NCBI RefSeq assembly: GCF_039839785.1
Contig: NZ_JBDOQT010000001.1
Coordinates: 1,240,001-1,304,000, forward strand
Source of the DNA: Pelagibius sp. CAU 1746
GTDB lineage: Bacteria > Pseudomonadota > Alphaproteobacteria > Kiloniellales > Kiloniellaceae
Direction: 5' to 3'
Length of the DNA stretch: 64,000 nucleotides
In this document: positions 30,514 through 40,700 of the stretch, one piece after another
How the letters are laid out: every line of letters starts with the position of its first letter
Position numbering within the stretch: the stretch's first letter is position 1
Made by a program: the position numbers and the translations under genes
Notes under the pieces: generated by a model
What the model was told of the DNA's origin: nothing
The model's input: the letters and a program-made list of their open reading frames with translations, nothing else
Database searches by the model: none

Positions 30514-33500
30514 TTAGGCGCTCTCGCGCAGGTCCGCGGCGGCTTCCAGGTCCACCGAAACCAGCTGGCTGATACCGCGCTCGGCCATGGTCACGCCGAA
30601 CAGGCGGTTGACCCGGGCCATGGTCATGCGGTGGTGGGTGATGACCAGGAAGCGGGTGCCGGTGGCCTTGGTCAGCTCGTCGACCAGGGCGCAGAAGCGG
30701 TCCACGTTGGCGTCGTCCAGCGGGGCGTCGACCTCGTCCAGCACGCAGATTGGCGCCGGGTTGGTCATGAAGACGCCGAACAGCAGGGCCAGGGCGGTCA
30801 GCGCCTGTTCGCCGCCGGACAGCAGCGACATGACCTGCAGGCGTTTGCCCGGCGGGCTGGCCATGATCTCCAGGCCGGCGGCCAGGGGGTCTTCCGATTC
30901 GGTGAGCTTCAGGTGGGCCCGTCCGCCGCCGAAGAGGCGCACGAAGAGCTCCTGGAAGTGGGTGTTCACCATCTCGAAGGCCGCCAGCAGGCGTTCGCGC
31001 CCCTCGCGGTTCAGGCTGGCGATGCCCTGGCGCAGGCGGCTGATGGCGTTGATCAGGTCGCTGCGCTCCGATTGCATGCCGACGATCTGTTCGTCCAGCT
31101 CGCGGGCTTCCTGCTCGGCGCGCAGGTTGACCGCGCCCAGGTTGTCGCGCTCGCGCAGCAGCCGGGCCAGCTTGGTCTCCACGTCCCCGCGCGGCGGCAG
31201 CTCCTGGCCTTCCTCGACCTCCGCCACCTGGAGGACAGTGTCCAGCGCGCAGGACAGCTTTTCCCGCACCTTCTGAACGACCGTATCCAGGGTCTGGCGT
31301 GCCTGGGAGACCGCGCCCTCGGCGCGGATGCGGTTCTCGCGGGCGTTGGTCAGCCGGGCTTCCTCGGCCTTCAGCGCCTTGTCGGCCTCGCTGAGGCGCG
31401 TCTCGCCGCTGGCCAGGGCGTCGGCGGCGTCGCGGCGGCGCGTCTCGGCCGCGTCGATCAGCTCGGCCAGGGCCTCGCGCTTCTCCGAGAGCGCCAGCGG
31501 CACGGCGGCGAGCTTCTCGATCTCCGCCTCGGTGGCGGCGCGGCGCTCTTCCAGCTCCGCCAGGTGGGTCTTGGCCTCCTCGCCGCGGCGCGCCCAGGAC
31601 TGGAACTCGTTGGCGATGTCCATGAGCCGGCGGCCGCGGGCCTCGGCCTCGCGGCGCAACTGGTCGAGGCGTGCCTGGCGCTCCACCAGGGCGCTGCGCG
31701 CCGCGGCCAGCTCCTCGCGCAGCTCGTCGGCGCGCTGGTGCTCCAGGTTCAGGTCGGGCAGCCCGGCCTCTTCCTCGCGGGCCTGGGCCAGGGTCGCCTC
31801 GTTCTCCTCCACGTCGCCGCCCAGGCGGGCGAGGGACTCGTCCAGGGCGGCCAGGCGCGAGGCCACGGCATTCGCCCGCTGGGCCAGCCCGCCGTGCTCC
31901 TTGCGGGCGGCGTTCACCGCCTCGAAGGCCTCGCCTTCGGCGGCGCGGGCGGCGCGCTCGGCGCCGGCGGCCTGCTCGACGGCGGCCTCCAACTCGCCGT
32001 GGTCGGCGCTGGCCCGGGCGGTATCGCGTTCCACATCTTCCAGGCTGGCGCGCAGCTCGACCACGCGGTTGCGCTGGGCCATGCGCTGGGCTGCGGCGGT
32101 GGGCGCCTCGGCGCGGGCGGTGAAGCCGTCCCAGCGCCACAGGTCGCCTTCCTTGGTCACCAGGCGCTGGCCGGGCTGCAACTGGGTCTGCAGGCGCTGG
32201 CCGGTTTCGCGGTCCGCCACGACGCCGATCTGCGACAGGCGGCGGTCCAGGGCGGCGGGGCCGCGCACCACGCCGCTCAGCGGCTCGGCGCCGTGGGGCA
32301 GGGCCGGCACGCTGGCCATGGGCGCGAGGCTCTGCCAGTGCACCGGCGCGGCCTCGTCGGCGGAGACCGTCAGGTCGTCGCCCAGGGCGGCGCCGAGCGC
32401 CGCCTCGTAACCCGGCGTCACGGTGACGGCGTCGACCACCGGCGGCCACATATCGGCCTCTTCCGGCTCCAGCAGGGCGGTCAGCGCCGCGATCTCGGCT
32501 TCCAGCTTGGCCTGGGCGGCCTCCTGCTCGCGCAGCTTGCCGCGCGACTCGGCTTCGCGGTTGCGGGCTTCGGCGGTGGCTTCGGAGGCGCCGCTGCTGG
32601 CTTCGCGGGACTGCTCCAGACGCTGTTCGGCGGCGGCAAGCGCGTCGGCGGCGGCCTGTACCTCGCCCTCGGCCACCGTTTCGCGCACCACGGCCTCGCG
32701 CTGGCCCTGGGCCTCCTCGCGCTGACGGCGCAGGCGGGCGAGGCGTTGGGACAGCTCCTCGATGCGGCGGGTCAGCGCATTGGCGCGGGCCTCGTCCTCG
32801 GCGATCTTCTTGGTGACGGCGCTGAGCGCCTGTTCCTGTTCCTCGCTCTTGGCCGCGGCGGTGGCGCGTTCGGCCTCGGCGGCGGCCAGGGCTTCCTGCT
32901 CGCCCTCGGCGGCGACATTCAACTCGCCGCGCTCCTGGTTCAGGCGCTGCTGTGCCGCATCGGCGTCGCCGGCCAGGGCCTCGGCGCGCGACTTGTCGCC
33001 CAGCAACTGAGCCAGGCGCTCCTCGGCGCGGGCCTTGCCCTCGGCGGCCTGGGCTTCCTCGCGGTCCAGGGTGTCGCGGTCGACCTTCAGGCGCTGCAGC
33101 GCGGCGGCGGCTTCGGCCTCGGTCTCGCGCAGCCCGGGCAGGGCGCTGGCCGCCTCGGCCTGCTCGGTGGACTTGGCGGCGGCGGCTTCCGTCGCTTCCG
33201 CCACGGCCTTTTCGGCTTCGCCGAAGGCTTCCTCGGCGCGGGCGAGGGCGGCCTTGGCCTCCTCGCCCTCCAGGTGCAGCACGATGGCCTCGGAGCGGCG
33301 GATCTGGTCGTTGACGTTGCGGTAGCGGGTTGCTTGGCGGGCCTGCTTCTTCAGGCCCTGGAGCTGCGATTCCAGGGTCGAGATGACGTCGTCCAGGCGC
33401 TCCAGGTTGGTTTCCGCGGCGCGCAGGCGCAGCTCGGCCTCGTGGCGGCGCGAGTGCAGGCCGGTGATGCCCGCGGCTTCTTCCAGCAGGTGGCGGCGGT

Positions 33501-33978
33501 CCTGCGGCTTGGAATTGATGATGGTGCCGATGCGGCCCTGGCTGACCAGGGCGGTGGAGTGGGCGCCCGTGGCCGCGTCGGCGAAGAGCAGCTGTACGTC
33601 GCGGGCGCGGACTTCCTTGCCGTTGACCCTGTAGGTGGAGCCGCTGCCGCGCTCGATGCGGCGCACCACCTCGATCTCGTCGAACTCGTTGAACATGGCC
33701 GGCGCCTTGCGCTGGCTGTTGTCCAGCACCAGGGTGACGTCGGCGACGTTGCGCGCCGGGCGGTTGGAGCTGCCGGCGAAGATGACGTCGTCCATCTCCT
33801 TGCCGCGCATGCGCTTGGCCGAGGTCTCGCCCATGGCCCAGCGCAGCGCCTCGACGAGGTTGGACTTGCCGCAGCCGTTCGGGCCGACGACGCCTGTTAT
33901 GCCCGATTGGATGTCCAGTTCGGTGACATCGACAAAGGACTTGAAGCCGCTCAAGCGAAGCTTGGTGAACTGCACCAC
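30514..33978 (-). CDS. smc: Chromosome segregation protein SMC
   Basis: Chromosome-organising ATPase of 1154 residues. The head has the Walker A GPNGCGKSN (residues 32-40), preceded by the family start FTKLRLSGFKSFVD. Two long coiled coils (about 170-500 and 660-980) flank a hinge region around 510-650 (EEADMWPPVVDAVTVTPGYEAALGAALGDDL). The C-terminal head has the ABC signature LLSGGEQALTALALLF and Walker B FMTNPAPICVLDEVDAPLDDANVDRF. The start is GTG 33978; GTG 33975 is an alternative. Partner genes scpA and scpB are not in the window. The dciA-dsbA-smc order on this strand opposite mutY is conserved in alphaproteobacteria. Confidence 0.97.
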   Translation of the reverse strand: MVQFTKLRLSGFKSFVDVTELDIQSGITGVVGPNGCGKSNLVEALRWAMGETSAKRMRGKEMDDVIFAGSSNRPARNVADVTLVLDNSQRKAPAMFNEFDEIEVVRRIERGSGSTYRVNGKEVRARDVQLLFADAATGAHSTALVSQGRIGTIINSKPQDRRHLLEEAAGITGLHSRRHEAELRLRAAETNLERLDDVISTLESQLQGLKKQARQATRYRNVNDQIRRSEAIVLHLEGEEAKAALARAEEAFGEAEKAVAEATEAAAAKSTEQAEAASALPGLRETEAEAAAALQRLKVDRDTLDREEAQAAEGKARAEERLAQLLGDKSRAEALAGDADAAQQRLNQERGELNVAAEGEQEALAAAEAERATAAAKSEEQEQALSAVTKKIAEDEARANALTRRIEELSQRLARLRRQREEAQGQREAVVRETVAEGEVQAAADALAAAEQRLEQSREASSGASEATAEARNREAESRGKLREQEAAQAKLEAEIAALTALLEPEEADMWPPVVDAVTVTPGYEAALGAALGDDLTVSADEAAPVHWQSLAPMASVPALPHGAEPLSGVVRGPAALDRRLSQIGVVADRETGQRLQTQLQPGQRLVTKEGDLWRWDGFTARAEAPTAAAQRMAQRNRVVELRASLEDVERDTARASADHGELEAAVEQAAGAERAARAAEGEAFEAVNAARKEHGGLAQRANAVASRLAALDESLARLGGDVEENEATLAQAREEEAGLPDLNLEHQRADELREELAAARSALVERQARLDQLRREAEARGRRLMDIANEFQSWARRGEEAKTHLAELEERRAATEAEIEKLAAVPLALSEKREALAELIDAAETRRRDAADALASGETRLSEADKALKAEEARLTNARENRIRAEGAVSQARQTLDTVVQKVREKLSCALDTVLQVAEVEEGQELPPRGDVETKLARLLRERDNLGAVNLRAEQEARELDEQIVGMQSERSDLINAISRLRQGIASLNREGRERLLAAFEMVNTHFQELFVRLFGGGRAHLKLTESEDPLAAGLEIMASPPGKRLQVMSLLSGGEQALTALALLFGVFMTNPAPICVLDEVDAPLDDANVDRFCALVDELTKATGTRFLVITHHRMTMARVNRLFGVTMAERGISQLVSVDLEAAADLRESA

Positions 33979-34057
33979 GCCTGGCTATTCCCCCCGTGCC
34001 GTCATAACTGATCTCACTCCAATCCCCATCGCCGCAATTCTCACCGCCGGGCCGGCC

Positions 34058-34744
34058 TTATGACGCCTTGGACGCGGCCTGTTCCAATGCTGCGTTGAAT
34101 TCGTCGTAGGGCAGGGCGCCTTGCACCAGCGTGCCGTTGACCACAAAGCTCGGAGTCGAGGCAATACTGTATCGGTCGCGGCCGTCGGTCTGCAGTTCGA
34201 GGATGCGGGTAATCTGCGCCTCGTCGTTGATGCAGGCTTCGAAGGCGTCGGGACCGAGCCCGGCCAGGGCCGCAAGCTGCTGCAGCGCCTTCAGCGGGTC
34301 GCCGCTGTGGGCCCACTTCTCCTGGTTCTTGAACAGCACGTCGAGGAAGCCGAAGAAGGCGTCGCCCTCAATGCAGTTGGCCGCCGCTGCGGCGCGCAGC
34401 GCCAGTTGGTCCAGCGGGTAGTGGCGGTAGACCATGCGCGCGCGCCCGGCGTCGATCCAGTCCGACTTGACCTGCGGCAGGGTGTTCTTGTGGAAGTTGG
34501 CGCAGTGCGGGCAGGTCAGCGAGGAGTATTCCAGGATGGTGACCGGCGCCTCGGCGCTGCCCAGGACGTGGTCGTCGGCGAAGACCGGCTCGCCGCCGGT
34601 TTTGGCGGCTAGGGTCATCGTCTCCTGCGGCGCGGCCGCGGTGCCCGGCAGCGGGGTCGGCGCGGCGCGCAGCCAGTAGGCGCCGCCCGCCGCGGCACCG
34701 GCGGCGACAACCCCAAGACCGATCAGAATATTCCGTCTATTCAT
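34058..34744 (-). CDS. DsbA-family thioredoxin-like protein (membrane-anchored or exported)
   Basis: A 228-residue protein with an N-terminal RR-containing signal or anchor ([24 protein letters not shown]). It continues as a DsbA-like thioredoxin fold with the redox motif Cys78-Pro-His-Cys81 (YSSLTCPHCANFHK) and a cis-proline region (SIASTPSFVVNG) near residue 190. The CPHC dipeptide is the strongly oxidising DsbA type, so a role in periplasmic disulfide formation is likely. It is encoded between dciA and smc on the same strand. Confidence 0.92.
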   Translation of the reverse strand: MNRRNILIGLGVVAAGAAAGGAYWLRAAPTPLPGTAAAPQETMTLAAKTGGEPVFADDHVLGSAEAPVTILEYSSLTCPHCANFHKNTLPQVKSDWIDAGRARMVYRHYPLDQLALRAAAAANCIEGDAFFGFLDVLFKNQEKWAHSGDPLKALQQLAALAGLGPDAFEACINDEAQITRILELQTDGRDRYSIASTPSFVVNGTLVQGALPYDEFNAALEQAASKAS

Positions 34745-34897
34745 AGCTCTACCTACCAGATGTTGTGCATGCTAGAGGGGCGTTTTCGATTCCACAAGCG
34801 CCCTTTTTGGGCAAAAACCGCCGCCGAAGCGGGCGTTTTCCGGCGCCGCCCGACGTGGTCCCCGACTTGGTCTATGTGGTCTCCCCGGCGGTGTAGT

Positions 34898-35509
34898 CTA
34901 TGGATTTTTTGCGCCGCCGCCGCGCCGGCCCTTGAGCGAGCGTCCGAGGCCTTCCAGGGCCGCGCGCAGCTCCGGGTCCTCGACTGTGGATAATTTGGCG
35001 GCCAGGGCCTCGTCGAGGTCCGCCCGAGGCGTCTCCCGAGGGTCCGCGCGGCGCCCGGCGCGGCTGCCGCGCCCCTCCCTCTCCAGCGGCGGCAGCGGGC
35101 CCTGCTGCAGCACCAGGCGGCTGACCGCACGGTAGCCGAAGTAGCCGTTGATGCGCTCCAGCACCAGGGGCTCCAGATGCTGCACCTCCAGGGCCCAGCC
35201 CGGCGCCACCCGCAGGGTCAGGCGGCCGTCGACGGCCTCCCCCGCCTTGGGAAAGCGCAACTGGCGGGGGCGGCAGTGGACAGCCAGATCGCGCCCGACG
35301 ATGGCCGGCCACTGGCGGGCGATGTCGGCGCCGGTCAGCCCGCGGCGCGCGAAGGCGCGCTTGGTCACGCTGGTCAGGCTGGAGCCGAGCGCGCGCAGGC
35401 CGCGGCCGCCGCGCCGGCGGTCGCCGGCCGTTCCTTTGCGGCGAGAGGTGTAATCGGACACTGGCGTCGTTCCCCGGCCCTTTCCTCTGGGCATCGTCCC
35501 CCTGGGCAT
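34898..35509 (-). CDS. dciA: DUF721 protein, DciA-like replicative helicase loader/operator
   Basis: A 203-residue basic protein of the DUF721 family, whose members (DciA) interact with replicative helicase DnaB in bacteria that lack DnaC. The conserved domain is about 55-140 (LTGADIARQWPAIVGRDLAVHCRPRQLRFP, followed by GRLTLRVAPGWALEVQHLEPLVLERINGYFGYRAVSRLVL). The C-terminal third is Arg/Glu-rich and less conserved. The start is uncertain: ATG 35509 is chosen, and ATG 35494 and a downstream GTG (VSDYTS) are also possible. It is divergent from mutY. The helicase role is family knowledge, not proven for this protein. Confidence 0.85.
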   Translation of the reverse strand: MPRGTMPRGKGRGTTPVSDYTSRRKGTAGDRRRGGRGLRALGSSLTSVTKRAFARRGLTGADIARQWPAIVGRDLAVHCRPRQLRFPKAGEAVDGRLTLRVAPGWALEVQHLEPLVLERINGYFGYRAVSRLVLQQGPLPPLEREGRGSRAGRRADPRETPRADLDEALAAKLSTVEDPELRAALEGLGRSLKGRRGGGAKNP

Positions 35510-35567
35510 TGTCCCAGTGACAAAAGCCTGCTTTGCGGTGGTTTGCGCGGCCATTATAGAGAAGGGC

Positions 35568-36719
35568 ATGGCTCCTGTCGCATCCACAAAGGCCGCTTCG
35601 CAAGAAGACGGCGCGGCCCAGGCCGGTCCCGGGGCGGCGCTGCTGGCCTGGTACGACCGCCATGCGCGCACGCTGCCGTGGCGCCGCCCGCCGGGGACAC
35701 CCCCCGGAGAGAAGGAACCGGACCCCTACCGTGTCTGGCTCAGCGAGATCATGCTGCAGCAGACCACGGTGGCGGCGGTCGGTCCCTACTTCGCCGACTT
35801 TCTGGCGCGCTGGCCCACGGTCGAGGCCCTGGCCGCGGCGCCGCTGGACGACGTGCTCACCGCCTGGGCCGGTCTGGGCTACTACGCCCGGGCGCGCAAT
35901 CTGCACCGCTGCGCCAAGGTGGTGGCGGAGGAACTGGGCGGCGTGATCCCCGATACGGAAACGGAGCTGCGCAAGCTGCCGGGCATCGGCCCCTACACCG
36001 CCGCCGCTATCGCCGCCATCGCCTTTGGGCGGCGTGCCGTGGTGGTCGACGGCAATGTGGAGCGGGTGGTCGCCCGTCTCTTCAAGGTCGAGACGCCGCT
36101 GCCCGCGGCCAAGCCGGAGTTGACCCGCCTGGCCGACGCCCTGACGCCGGACGAGCGCGCAGGCGACTTCGCCCAGGCGATGATGGACCTGGGCGCCACG
36201 GTCTGCCTGCCGCGCGGGCCCAAATGCCTGCTGTGCCCCCTGGAATCCTGCTGTGAAGCCAAGGCCGCGGGCCTGGAGCAGGCGCTGCCGCGCCGCCGGC
36301 CCAAGGCCGCCAAGCCGACCCGCCACGCGGTGGCTTTCTGGCTGCAGGCGCCCGACGGCGCGCTGCTGCTGCGCCGACGCCCGGAGAAGGGCTTGCTGGG
36401 CGGCATGATGGAGGTGCCTTCGACCGACTGGCGCGAGGCGACCTGGGAGCAGAGGTCCGCCCGCGCCGCCGCACCGCTGGAGACCGAGTGGCGGGAACTG
36501 CCGGGCCTGGTGCGCCACACCTTCACTCACTTCCATTTCGAGGTGACGGTCTGGGCCGGGCAGGCGGCGGGGCGCGCCGAAATGGAAGCCGCCCAGGCGC
36601 AGGGCCGCTGGGTGGCCCTGGATGCCTTGGCCGACGAAGCCCTGCCCACGGTGATGCGCAAGGTCATCGACCACGGACTCCTCCACGCCGACGCCGTAAG
36701 AGATGGCCGTAAGAGATGA
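35568..36719 (+). CDS. mutY: A/G-specific adenine glycosylase
   Basis: Base-excision repair enzyme that removes adenine paired with 8-oxoguanine. It has 383 residues. The catalytic Glu60 is in SEIMLQQTTVAAV. The helix-hairpin-helix segment is LPGIGPYTAAAIAAIAFG, with catalytic Asp161 in VVVDGNVERVVARLF. The iron-sulfur cluster cysteines follow the C-x6-C-x2-C-x5-C rule at 213, 220, 223 and 229 (CLPRGPKCLLCPLESCC). A C-terminal NUDIX-like domain (about 245-370) recognises 8-oxoguanine, with the HTFTHFHFEVTVW motif. ATG 35568 is used; an in-frame GTG at 35517 is less likely. The stop overlaps the next gene as ATGA. Confidence 0.97.
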   Translation: MAPVASTKAASQEDGAAQAGPGAALLAWYDRHARTLPWRRPPGTPPGEKEPDPYRVWLSEIMLQQTTVAAVGPYFADFLARWPTVEALAAAPLDDVLTAWAGLGYYARARNLHRCAKVVAEELGGVIPDTETELRKLPGIGPYTAAAIAAIAFGRRAVVVDGNVERVVARLFKVETPLPAAKPELTRLADALTPDERAGDFAQAMMDLGATVCLPRGPKCLLCPLESCCEAKAAGLEQALPRRRPKAAKPTRHAVAFWLQAPDGALLLRRRPEKGLLGGMMEVPSTDWREATWEQRSARAAAPLETEWRELPGLVRHTFTHFHFEVTVWAGQAAGRAEMEAAQAQGRWVALDALADEALPTVMRKVIDHGLLHADAVRDGRKR

Positions 36720-37615
36720 CTGAGTCCGCCGCTTCCGCCAGCGGGTCCCTGGCCGAGACCAGGGGGCTGCTGCTCGGCTTCGTCGGCGTGGCGCTGTTCA
36801 GCCTCACCTTGCCGATGACGCGCCTGGCCATGGCCGACAGCGATCCGGTGGTCTTCGGCCTGGGGCGCTCCCTGCTGGCCGGAGCCGTGGCCGCGGCGAT
36901 CCTGCTGGCGACCCGCCAGCGCCTGCCGCGCGGGCGCGAATGGCGCGGCCTCGCCGTGGTCGCTGCCGGGGTGGTCTTCGGGTTCCCGCTGCTCTCGGCC
37001 TGGGGTATGCAGCGGGTGCCGGCGGCGCATGGCGGCGTGGTGCTGGGCGTCCTGCCGCTGGTGACGGTGGCGGCCGGCGCGGTGCTGCTGCGCGAGCGGC
37101 CCTCCCTCGAATTCTGGCTGGTCTCGCTCCTCGGCGGCGCGGCGGTGGTGGCCTTCTCCCTGCTGCGCGGCGGCGGCAGCCTGGGCGTCGGACACCTGGC
37201 GTTGCTCGCCTCGGTGGTCTGCGCGGCGGTGGGCTATGCCGAGGGAGCGCGTCTCACCCGCAGCCTCGGCGGCTGGCAGGTGATCTGCTGGGCCCTGGTG
37301 ATCTCCTTTCCTCTGCTGCTCGTTACCGTCGCGCCGGCTGCCCTGGCGCAGGGCCTGCCCGGCTCGCCGCAGAGCTGGGGCGCCTTTCTCTATGTGGCAC
37401 TCTTCAGCCAGCTTCTCGGCTTCTTTGCCTGGAACCGGGGCCTTGCCTTGGGCGGCGTGGCGCGGGTCAGCCAAGTGCAGCTTCTTCAGACCTTCCTCAC
37501 CATCGCCGCTTCGGCACTGCTGCTGGGTGAAGCGGTCGACGCCACCACCCTCGGCTTTGCGGTCTTCGTGGTGGCCAGCGTCGCCTTCGGCCGGCTCATG
37601 CCGGTGAAGCGGTGA
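36716..37615 (+). CDS. EamA-family (DMT superfamily) transporter
   Basis: A 299-residue membrane protein with ten predicted helices arranged as two EamA repeats. Examples are LGFVGVALFSLTLPMTRLAM and the GRSLLAGAVAAAILLATRQRLPRG region in repeat 1, and LALLASVVCAAVGYAEGARLT onward in repeat 2, which ends GEAVDATTLGFAVFVVASVAFGRL. Such proteins export or import small metabolites (amino acids, nucleosides, drugs). The substrate cannot be deduced. It overlaps the end of mutY by four bases, so it is probably co-translated with it. Confidence 0.9.
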   Translation: MTESAASASGSLAETRGLLLGFVGVALFSLTLPMTRLAMADSDPVVFGLGRSLLAGAVAAAILLATRQRLPRGREWRGLAVVAAGVVFGFPLLSAWGMQRVPAAHGGVVLGVLPLVTVAAGAVLLRERPSLEFWLVSLLGGAAVVAFSLLRGGGSLGVGHLALLASVVCAAVGYAEGARLTRSLGGWQVICWALVISFPLLLVTVAPAALAQGLPGSPQSWGAFLYVALFSQLLGFFAWNRGLALGGVARVSQVQLLQTFLTIAASALLLGEAVDATTLGFAVFVVASVAFGRLMPVKR

Positions 37616-37774
37616 AGCTGCTGTCGCGGGTTGCTGGGTCCCCGAGCGGGTCCGACGGCAGAAGGAACGGGCAGGAAGGTTCGCGGAAATGCCGCTTTCC
37701 GCACCGCCTGCCCGTATCCTCCCGGGGCCTGCCTGGCTCCTTGTCTCCGGCTGGGTCTCCTGCTGGGTCTCCGG

Positions 37775-40700
37775 CTAGCCGAAATCCAGGTTGATGGCGC
37801 CGTCCAGCTCCGACCAGGTGTCGATGGTGCCGTCGCCGATGCCGGCGAGCGTCAGGATGTCGCCGTTGTCGAAGGTAATGGTGACGTCGGTGCCGTCGTC
37901 GGCGACCATACTGTCGTTCAGGTCGCCGAATTCGTCGACCACGCCGTCGCTGTCGACGAATTCCAGCACGTCGCCGGCATTCAGCGCCACGTCGATGATG
38001 GTGTCGTTGCCTGTGCCGGCGTTGTTGCCGCCGCCGGTATCCGATTCGAAGTTATAGACGAAGCGGTCGTCGCCGCTGCCGCCTTCGATCGTGTCATTGC
38101 CCTGGTCGCCGTCGATGGTGTCGTTGCCGCTGCCGCCGTAGATCAGGTCGTTCCCGCCGACGTCTCCGGCGGTGTCGTCGCCGTCGATCAGGTCGTTGCC
38201 GGCGCCCCCGTAGATGGTGTCGTTGCCGTCCGGTGAGGTGTTGTTGGAGTCACCGAAAATGGTGTCGTCACCGCCCTCGCCGTAGATCAGGTCGTTGTTG
38301 GAGCCGCCGAGGATGCTGTCGGCATCGCCGCCGGCCAGGTCGCCGTCGTCACCATAGATGACGTCGGCGTTGAGGCCACCGTCGAGCACGTCCAGGCCGT
38401 TGCCGCCGTAGATCAGATCCTCGCCGAGGTCACCGGTGATGGAGTCGTTGTTGTCGCCGCCGTCGATGGTGTCGTCGCCGTCGTCGCCGAAGATGGTGTC
38501 GTTGCCGGCCTCGCCGAAGATCAGGTCGTTGCCACCGACATCTGCGGCGGTGTCGTCGCCGTCGATCAGGTCGTTGCCGGCGCCGCCGTAGATGGTGTCG
38601 TTGCCGTCCGGCGAGGTGTTGTCGGAGTCGCCGAAAATGGTGTCATCGCCGCCCTCGCCGTAGAGGACGTCATTGTTGGAGCCGCCGAGGATGAAGTCGG
38701 CATCGCCGCCGACGAGATCGCCGTCGTCGCCGTAGATGATGTCGGGAAGAATGTTGCCGTCGAGGTAGTCCAGGCCATTTCCGCCGTAGAGCACGTCCGC
38801 GCCGTCTTCGCCGAAGATGGAATCGTTGTCGTCGCCGCCGTCGATGGTATCGTCGCCGCTGTCGCCCCGGATGGTGTCGTTGCCGGCCTCGCCGAAGATC
38901 AGGTCGCTGCCGCCGACATCTGCGGCGGTGTCGTCGCCGTCGATGAGGTCGTTGCCGGCGCCGCCGTAGATGGTGTCCTCGCCGTCCGGCGAAGTGTTAT
39001 CGGAGTCGCCGAAGATGGTGTCGTCTCCGCCTTCGCCATAGATCAGGTCGTTGTTGGAGCCGCCGTAAAGCAGGTCGGCGTCGCCGCCGGCGAGGTCGCC
39101 GTCGTCGCCGTAGATGATGTCCGCCAGGATGCCACTGCGGACGATGTCCATGCCATTGCCGCCGTAGATCAGGTCTTCGCCGTCGCCGCCGGTGATGGAG
39201 TCGTTGTCGTCGCCGCCGTCGATGGTGTCGTCGCCGGAATCGCCTTCGATGGTGTCGTTACCCGCCTCGCCGAAGATCAGGTCGCTGCCGCCGACATCTG
39301 CGGCGGTGTCGTCGCCGTCGATGAGATCGTTGCCGGCGCCGCCGTAGATGGTGTCCTCGCCGTCGGGCGAGGTGTTGTCGGAGTCGCCGAAGATGGTGTC
39401 GTCGCCGCCCTCGCCATAGATCAGGTCGTTGTTGGAGCCGCCGTAAAGCAGGTCGGCGTCGCCGCCGGCGAGGTCGCCGTCGTCGCCGTAGATGATGTCC
39501 GCCAGGATGCCACTGCGGACGATGTCCATGCCGTTGCCGCCGTAGATCAGGTCTTCGCCGTCACCGCCGGTGATGGAGTCGTTGTCGTCGCCGCCGTCGA
39601 TGGTGTCGTTGCCGGAATCGCCTTCGATGGTGTCGTTGCCCGCCTCACCGAAGATCAGGTCGGCCTGACCCGCATCCGCAGCCTCGTCGTCGCCGTCGAT
39701 CAGGTCGTTGCCGGCCCCGCCGTAGATGGTGTCCTCGCCGTCGGGCGAAGTGTTGTCGGAATCGCCGAAGATGGTGTCGTCGCCGCCCTCGCCGTAGATC
39801 AGGTCGTTGTTGGAGCCGCCGAGGATGAAGTCGGCATCGCCGCCGGCGAGATCGCCGTCGTCGCCGTAGATGATGTCGGGAAGAATGTTGCCGTCGAGGT
39901 AGTCCAGGCCATTTCCGCCGTAGAGCACGTCCGCGCCGTCTTCGCCGAAGATGGAATCGTTGTCGTCGCCGCCGTCGATGGTGTCGTCGCCGCTGTCGCC
40001 CCGGATTGTGTCGTTACCCGCCTCGCCGTAGATCAGATCGGCCTGATCGGTGTCTCCGGTGGCGATTTCGTCGCCTCCGTAGATCAGGTCGTTGCCGCTG
40101 CCGCCGTAGATGGTGTCCTCACCGTTGGGCGAGGTGTTGGCGGAATCGCCGACGATGGTGTCGTCACCGCCCTCGCCGTAGAGCAGGTCGTTGTTGGAGC
40201 CGCCGAGGATGCTGTCGGCGTCACCGCCAACGAGGTCGCCGTCGTCGCCGTAGACGGTGTCGGCCTGGATGTCGCCGCGCAGGACGTCCAGTCCGTTGCC
40301 GCCGTAGATGAGGTCCTCGCCGACATTGCCGTTGATGGAATCGTCGCCCTCGCCGCCGTCGATGGTGTCGCCGCCGTCCTGGCCCCGGATGGTGTCGTTG
40401 CCTGCGTCGCCGTAGAGCAGGTCGGCAAAGCCCGGGTCCCCGGAGGTCGGGTCATCGCCGTAGATCAGGTCGTTGCCGCTGCCGCCGTAGACGGTGTCGG
40501 CCCCGTTGGGCAGGGAGAAGTCGGCGTCGCCCACCAGGGTGTCGTTGCCGCCCTCGCCCCAGATCACGTCGTCGCCGATGCTGCCGTAGAGCACATCGTC
40601 GTCGCCGCCGATATTGTCTCCGTCGTCGCCGTAGATGGTGTCGGCATCGAAGCTGCCGTCGACGGTGTCGAGGCCGTTGCCGCCATAGATCAGGTCCATG

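Noticed and set aside
30631-34011. Open frame of 1126 codons on the plus strand
   Set aside because: It is antisense to smc; the Gly/Leu/Gln-rich composition is a shadow of Ala/Glu-rich coiled coils.
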